Positions 34,601 to 43,180 of a stretch of 64,000 bases of DNA are shown here, piece by piece. Position 1 is the stretch's first letter. Each line of letters begins with the position of its first letter. The stretch is from Metaphire vulgaris (lineage: Eukaryota > Annelida > Clitellata > Crassiclitellata > Megascolecidae). Position numbers and translations under genes: made by a program. The DNA lies in NCBI GenBank assembly GCA_018105865.1, contig CM030862.1, positions 3,539,462-3,603,461 of the forward strand, written 5' to 3'. Below the pieces are notes generated by a model. It had not been told where the DNA came from. It saw nothing but the letters and a program-made list of their open reading frames with translations, and did not search any database.

Positions 34601-37269
34601 CGTTGACTTTGTTGAAGGATGGGTGTATTGGGGGTCGGCCGCGGCCCCCGCTGGTGGTTGAGTTGCATAGTGCCTCCAGTTAACAACCCCACTTAGCATA
34701 AGCTGGCTACGCCACTGGTTGACACATCTTTTTCTCACATACAGGATCCTGTACAAAAAGGAGAGATGTTTGCAGAGATGTGGCAATTTCATTTATACGA
34801 CATTAATGTTTTGCTTTAATTTGTACACCTTGTGCTCGATTTCTGTTAACATAGAAATACATATGAATAAGATTTGCAGTGTATTAGATAATTATGTACT
34901 AGAGATGTGCGGGTACAGCAAAATGCATACCCTACCCGTACCCGTGGAAATTTTTTTTACCCTACCCGATATCAGCCCTAAGGTCGACTGTCTGTGTAGT
35001 ACCCTTAACCGACTTTGGTTGGAATTTGGAGTTTTGGATTTGGAATTTTCGGGGTGCGTTTACGGGCCATGGACCCGTGAACCCGTATCCGTTCCGACTA
35101 TAGAGAGGCAACAGCCAACAGTGAAATAGGGGCTGAAATTGGGATAATTAGGATTCATTGTAAATAGCACGCATGTTTAGATTAGGACAGATCTAAACTT
35201 AGGAATCAGGATAATCAGTCAGCTAGCCTAAGCCGACATGAATGGGCTTGTTTAAAATATTTAGTAGATATCATTTATCTATGAGCAGGCATTAGAGCTC
35301 AAGTTAAACCACAAAACTTTACCAGAAGAACTTTCTCGGTCGAAGGTTGGGAGTCAGAGGACGCCATTATAGATTTATTACTGATGATGTTAGATTACGT
35401 CATGTTATGTTTTCAGTAAAGTAAAATGCATGCTGTCTGACAAACTGAACGCGATGTACAAGTTATATTAATACACTTTACTCGATATTATTTTTCTATT
35501 ACTGCATTGCTAATTTGCTATAGTAGTGAGAAATTAAATATAACTTTCGGGTAAAACGGGTATACCCGTACCGTAGCCACTATACCCGTACCCTGTGTAC
35601 CCAAACCCGACCCGTACCCGTAAAATGTGTACCCTACCCTACCCGTACCCGCGGGTACGGGTACGGGTAGGGTATACCCGCGGGTACGGGTATACCCGCA
35701 CATCCCTATTATGTACCCGTATCAGCCCTAAGGTCGACTCAGCCTTCATTCGCCAGATGGCGGTGGCAACTGAGTAGAGGACTAATCCGCGGAGTAAACA
35801 GGCGCATTGCATGAGGGTCAATCCATATAGTCCGTACGCACTGAGGGGTTGGGGTCGGATTTAGGAGATGTTTGCCTATGTACGCTGTGCAAACGGGGAG
35901 GTGGTTGAAAATATGCCTTTTTGCATACGTACCAATATGGACGAGCCCTGAGAACACTGACCCAATATCGTGTAATCTTACCCAGCGCCTGACTGAGGGC
36001 CTTGAAACGGAGATCAGCGCCGCCCTAGGAGTCTTGATTGAGAGTCTTTTCTGTTATTTTCTAGGTTGTCTTTTGCTTTTCTGGTCTTCTTTCCCAATTG
36101 CAGAACATCACGAATGTCAGACTGACGTTAGAGTGATGGTCGACGGAAAACTAGCTGGGTCGAGTCAACTGAAGTTCGTCTCAGATGTTGAAAAGTACAG
36201 CGCCCTGTCGCAGATCTACGTACATCAGCTCTCGCAGCTCTGCGGCCTGCTCGCAAAGCACAAGGTTCCGACTGCCGACGTCGACAACTGCCTATCCGGC
36301 ATTTTCGATCCGGATTCTTCGGTGGAATCTGTAATTCCGATCGAAGCGTTTGAGCTGATGTTTGGGATCTATCGTTACTGTTTGAACGGTAATTAACCCC
36401 TGAACTGGGGATCCCGGATATATCCGTCCATTTTACATTCAGTTACAGTTAAATACACGGTTAAGGGGTTAAGGTTGTTGTGCATTGAGAAATATGAAAT
36501 CCGAAAATGTCTCGACTAATTGCGTAAATCTTCAGGGGCGGTTCCACCGTTGGGGATGACTGGAGATGCATCTCCTCCACCGGCCCACCAAAACTGTGTC
36601 TTCAATGGAAGATGATCGTCTAAACGGATTAGCTTTAATGTATTTCCACAAAGAGATGGACATATCCATAGACAGTCATCGACAAATTCGCTGCTAGCAA
36701 TAGAAAACTCGATTTTGCACTATGACTTTGTACAACCAAACTATAAAATGGCTTTTATTGTCAATTCTGAACATTGTATTTTATAAATCAAATCTACAGA
36801 TTTCTTCTAAACCGCTTACATTATAATTCCTTTGACAATTGACAGGATCTTCTTAGAAATACATTGCATCCCCCCCAATCAAGAGTTCTTGGAACCGCCA
36901 CTGTAAATCTGTGCTGCAGAGCTGATAGTAGAACACCCAGAGTGATATTTGAGAGTCAACCCCAGTGTTTAATCTAGACTCCTGGACTCCGGGGGAAAAC
37001 TGACAAAGCCGGGGGGAACTGACAAAGCCGGGGGGAACTGACAAAGCCGGGGGAATTCTGCTAGGGGACTGCTGTTAGTTGATGTAGTATGCCAAAATTT
37101 CCGGGGGGAATTTGAAATTTCCGGGGGAAGTGCAATTTTCCCCCAGAAAACTGGCTGGATTAAACCCTGGTCAACCCAGTGGGAAAAAGAATGTTTAATT
37201 GTTTCTATTAGTTAAATGAATTGATGCTTGCATGAAACCTCCCCTCTCGCTATGTGCAGAGTAGACCAG

Positions 37270-37313
<44 letters not shown>

Positions 37314-40300
37314 GGGTGGGGAGTCAGTAATTAGAGAGGAGTAGGAATTTCCCCATTTTCCTCCCAATGAATACCACACTGATTATAAGAATTAGCATTT
37401 TATTTAAATTGTTTCCGATGTCTGACAATGTGTGCTTTGAAGATATTGCAATATGGACCAGGTAATTCCAAATGCATATTGTTTCCTTCTTGCTGATTCT
37501 GTGACCAGTCATGCAATCCCTTTGCATCTTACGCCTGGGATTTCATCTTGCTTTTATTTTATACTGCCTCATGTGTCTCATTTCTGATTATACAAAATGA
37601 AACAGAAAAAATGACTATTCTACAATATGACCAAACAGGTAGATCACTAAACTAATAAAACTAATAATATTGAATTTGACCATCATCCATAAATAATTCT
37701 TGTTTTTATAGGTGTGATCCCCCAATAAAGTTCGGAAAATTGGAGTTGGAGTAGTACAGCACCCACTCCCATGGGCGTAACCAGGAATTTGATTTGGGGG
37801 GTATAATGTGATTGAGGAGTATAAATCTTTGAAAACCTTGAAAATCTTAAAAGACACATTAAAAATTTTAAGTTAGCCTGATTTTGGGGGTACATATACC
37901 ATTCCCCCCCGTCGCTATGCCCCTGCCCACTCCCATCCTTGCATCCTACTTTGAAAAATCCACCTTTGAATTTAAGTTGCAAGACCAAATTTGGGCAGTT
38001 CTATATTTTTAGCCAATAGTTTTCTACTGGTATATTTCATCCTGATAGCACAGCTCTGCCATTTAGACATAACCTGCTAACCACTGACTTCAGAGCAATC
38101 TGCTCTGTGGTTTGCCTAGTAAGAATGTTCATGCATGACTGCATATGGTTAGTCAAGTTTGTGTTATATTCTGCAGGTCTTTACTTACCCCATAGCTGTT
38201 GTGTCTTGAACTACAGAAAAACATCTTGGATTTATGTTTTTGCTGTTAAGCATCCATTAATTGATATACACTGCATTGCTTCTCGGATGATATTAGACTA
38301 TTTTGCAAATCTTCAACTCGTTTCATGTGTCTGCTAATTGTACCAGCTTCAAGCAGGGCTGGGAAATATGTTTTTTGTTAAACCTGGGCTTCTGTGTTTT
38401 TTAAAACCTGGGTTTTTAAATTAGTCATATTTGCTGGTAGGTTTTTAGAGTTTTTTGTTTTTTAAGTTGAAAAATGAAAAAGTCCCATATTTAATGCTTT
38501 AAAAGTTTGTAACTCTGTACAGAAAGCAGCACACTTATGTGACAACAATATAGAGAAGGGTCTAGGGTGTTAACATGCCAAACATTGAAACCTAAAAAAC
38601 AAAAAACCTAAAAATCCATGTTTCATTTCTAAAAGCCTAGGTTTTTCCAGCCCTGGTTTCCAGTACCTGTCTCATGCCTACTTAGCAACAGACCTAGGTT
38701 GAAAAATATGACCCTGTACAGTCAAACCTGTTAAAAATATTTCTTGAAATTCAAGGTTTTGTGACATTTCACTGTAATTTTAAACAATCACCTCACCAAC
38801 TACAAGAATGTTGACATTATTGCAACCTAAAGCACCACATTGCTCATGTGTTGGCATAAAAGTACCCCCCTGGTAACTTTATGATAAAAATATCTTTATA
38901 CATAAAGGTATTTTGTGCTTGTGAATAAGCTGGTGCATTGCACCAAGTTTTTGGGCAGGGCAATATAAAAATTTCATCTTACTTACTTACCTACTTACAT
39001 TAGATTTGGACTTGCTGCTGTATTTTTCAGACAGCAGCGATGTCGAGCTGCCCACGATGCTCCATTTTGCTGCCAAGCATGGACTGCAAGAGCTGACGGC
39101 GAAGTTGACCGATCTGCCCGACGCCTCTCTCGCCCACGCGATCCGAAATAGCGAAAAGAAGATGCCAGAGGAACTTGCTAGAAAGTACAAGCACTCGAGT
39201 CTCACTCTGTTCCTGGAGAACTTCAGAGAAGTGGTAACTATGTGCTTTTGTGCAGGGGTGTAGCCAGGAATTTTATTTGGGAGGGTATAAATATTTTTAG
39301 GGTGGGTATAAATCTTAACTATAAACCACATAAACCCTATAAACCACATATAACCACATGTAAATCACCTAAAAAACGTTTAGACTGATTTTGGGGGGTA
39401 TATATACCGATATACCCCCGTCACTATGCCCCTGCTTTTGTGCAGTCTTTTAGCAGTGTGATATTTGTACTGTAGGGGAAATTCCTAGTCACTGCTTACC
39501 GATTTCCCCTCCTTCTCCTCCTCCTCCTCCCCCACTGGTCTCTCTATCTATATAGCAAAGGGGAGTTCATGCTGTCATTAACATATCTGGCTTACTTGGT
39601 TAGCATAAATAAAGCAATAATTCTTCCAAGTGGCGGCTCCAGGATTTGGTAAGTGGGGGGCCGTTCGGGGTGGGAACTTCTTAGCATGGGGGACAACCAT
39701 TTGTTGATAGTTGTGTAGTAATAAGTATAAGGTCCCAACAGGGGGGTCACTGGGGGTCCAGGCATGGGCTCCCCGCCCAATGCAGAACCGCCACTGATTC
39801 TAACCTCTCCTTTGCGTGTTAATGCAGACTTATTTAAAAAGTGAATAAAAAAATTAATTTTTGTGACCTGATTTCCTCCCCTGCATTTTCTCAGAACTCC
39901 CTTGATGTAGTTACATCATGTAATATCGGATGGCAATAGATACTTAGATAGAACATTGAAAATATCACATATTGTTTTGTAAATACTAATTTTTAAAAGT
40001 CTTCTTAAAAGCATTGTTAAATTGCAGAACGAAGGCTTTGATGATCTGTATGTGAAATGTCACGGCTATGTCAATGCATATGGTCCGGCAAATTCAGGTA
40101 AGTTTTAAATCCTATTAATATAATGATTAATGAATCAAGTAACTTAGTGTTTATGAGCAGCAAAATTATTATTAATGACCTCAGAAAGACTATCTGGTAG
40201 ATGGGGACATTTAGACTTAGGTTTTTACATTGAATTTCTGAAATTTTTTGGTTTCATTTGTAGCCTCATTTCCAGTGACGTACTGGGTGAGAAAATGGGG

Positions 40301-43135
40301 CATGAAAAAAATAGTTGACCTCGGGGGGGGGGTTCCATCAGTCACAGTTTCGGCATTCCTTCTTAAATTGATTAATTATTATGTTACAGTCAGGTTTTTC
40401 TGCATTTCATTAGGCAGGTTATTTATTACTAGAAGTTACTAAAGCAGCAGTATAATAGATCCTTTAATTGCATGAATGCTCTAAAAAAATCTTGACTTAT
40501 CTCAATGCATATTTGAAATTCCTGTCTTCAAAGAGGAAGTGGACGATGAACAGTGCGACTCTGAATGTAAAATGTAAATTCTGTTTCATATTGATTGTTG
40601 CATACAAATAACTTTCAGTTCCTGACTTCAATGCTGTGTTTTTTTCATGAAGGAGATTTAAGTGGCTACCTAAGGACAAGGAGTCATCTGCTAGAATCTA
40701 CTGGAAAGCCAGATTATGCCGTTCTTTATCCTCCAGGCAAGAAAAGCAGTGGTCAAGAATAATCAAATAAGCTGTTCTTGACTGATTGATGGCAGATATC
40801 ATAAGCCCTAACAATGAGTCTAAATGTTACAATTCCATTTTAGGGGGTGTCTACTCATCCCTGGTCACGCTAAGGGTCTTTTGTGAAGCGGGTAGAGCCC
40901 TGCCATTCGGAATTCATTAGAGCAGCACTCCGAGTTAGAGAAAGTTTAAATTATAGATCTATGCATTGTCACATTTAACTTATCCTATATGATCTTGTGT
41001 AAATTTATCAAGATACAATTTTCTGGGTGAACGCCCAAAAACGACCATTGGCATAACCCTAGGTGGGCACGAACCCCTATTTGGGCTGCAAGCAGTCATG
41101 GGATTTGTGCAAAGCCATTGAGTAGATTTTTTGCTCATCAAGACTTTTCACCCAAAAATGTCGATGCATGCGTCCCTATTCTGGAATCCTGGTTATGCCC
41201 CTGAAAACTTCTTATCTATGGTCTTGTGTTTAATTGTGACTCCAATCAGGAAGCAGATATCTATGCATGTGAAACAACTAAGAACTTTATGCAGCGGCAG
41301 CACTTATAACCAGACATCCTAACTCTGCTGTTGATCAATGATCATAACACATTTGATCTTTTTCAGACAAAGACTTAGTCTGATGTCTTACTCTTTCATT
41401 ATAAACTTGACAAACCGGCGCATAGAAGTATTGTACACAATATTGATGTGCCAATTTTTTTCAATATTGATGGCAGGTCTATCCAATCCTCAGCATCTTC
41501 CACAAAAAAGGGATGTTTTACTAGTACACTGGCTTAATAGTGCTAGTATTATGTTCATTGATTGAAATTTCACTGATGAACCTATTATTAGCAGAATTGA
41601 TTAATATTTTAGCTGATGGAGGAGGAGCAGAAGAAGAAGCAGATGATGAAATTTACTATATGTATGTGTCAAGCAACGCCAGAGCAAGCACAGCCGGTAG
41701 GAAATAACAAATAGTGACGTTTTTTCTTTGATATTCAAATTTTGTTTGAACCTACTACAATACAGTAGTCAAGGTTTGCAAACTCAGATGGTCAAAGTCT
41801 GGCTCTCTATAGCCAGAGACTTTTAAAAATGCATTTGGAAATTGAATTTAATTTTTCAATAATTCAGTTGAAGGAATAACGTTGATTTGATGTTTTCTGA
41901 ATAACAAATAAACTACCGTAGTTTCAATTTTATATTTCAGAAATAAAATGTTGTTTTTAATTTTCAGGCCGACCTGTTCTCAGCCGTTTGTTGTTTGTCT
42001 GTAATTTAACAAGCTGTATCTATTTTGAAAGGGCTTAGCAGTTAGATAGCAGTTAGCATATCCTCTATAGCTCTGCTTGAAGTTTCCCACTGACTGATCT
42101 CTGGTATTATTATTATTATTATTATCTACGACAATTTATATAGCGCAGTAACATAACTGGAGCTAAAGTCAAGAGCGCTTTACAAAGGAGTCAGACCTGG
42201 AGTCAGACCTGGTCTTTTGAGGACGGATTTGATACTACTACCACTACCATTACCACTACTACCACTACCACTACTACTACTACTACTACCACTACTACTA
42301 CCAGGGCGCGATTTGTAGGGGGGAAGGGAGGATTTTCCTCCCCACTGCCCAACTGCACCCCCCCTACTGCTACATCCCCCACCACTACATCCCCCCACTG
42401 CTACACTTCCCCAACAACTACATCCCCCAAGCTCAACATATCCCCCCCCACTGCTCCAGGTCACAAATCGCACCCTGACTACTACTACTACCACTACTAC
42501 TAGTACTGTCATGCACTTGTTATGCATTCATTATAAAAGACTAGAGGCTTTAAATAGCAGTTTTAATAAATACTGTTGATTCCTTTACAGTATTAGACCT
42601 GGTGCTATAAAAGTGCATAATTTATTATTATATATTGCGTGTATGTGTATGTGTGTGTGCGTGTGTTGATTTTGTTTCTCAGGCGCAATTGAATATCAAG
42701 TACACACCTTAATCTTGCAGTATTATTTAAATACACCGCGTCGTGAATGAATAACGCTTTCTTGGAATCCTGTAAGAGTTGCCTTGTCCTCTGTAATTTC
42801 AGGTGAAGTGAACACCAGTCAGTTACCAACGGCTTCATCGGCAACAAAAAAGCCCAATCCAAAAGTTCCAAACGCACCATCAGCAACTGCAAGAGGTATG
42901 AACAGAACCAGCTGCACAGCTGAACAGCAGAACAATAGCAGTTCAGTTGAAGAGTCAACTAGGTGCAGCCATTGGTCGCTTATTAAAACTGCTATTGAAA
43001 GCCTCTAGTCTTATATAATGCATGCATAACAAGTTCATGACAGTAGTAGTAGCAGCAGCAATAGTTGCAGCAGCAGGAGCACTAGTATTAGTAGAATCGT
43101 AGTAGTAGTAGTAGTGGTGGTGGTGGTGGTGGTAG

Positions 43136-43180
<45 letters not shown>

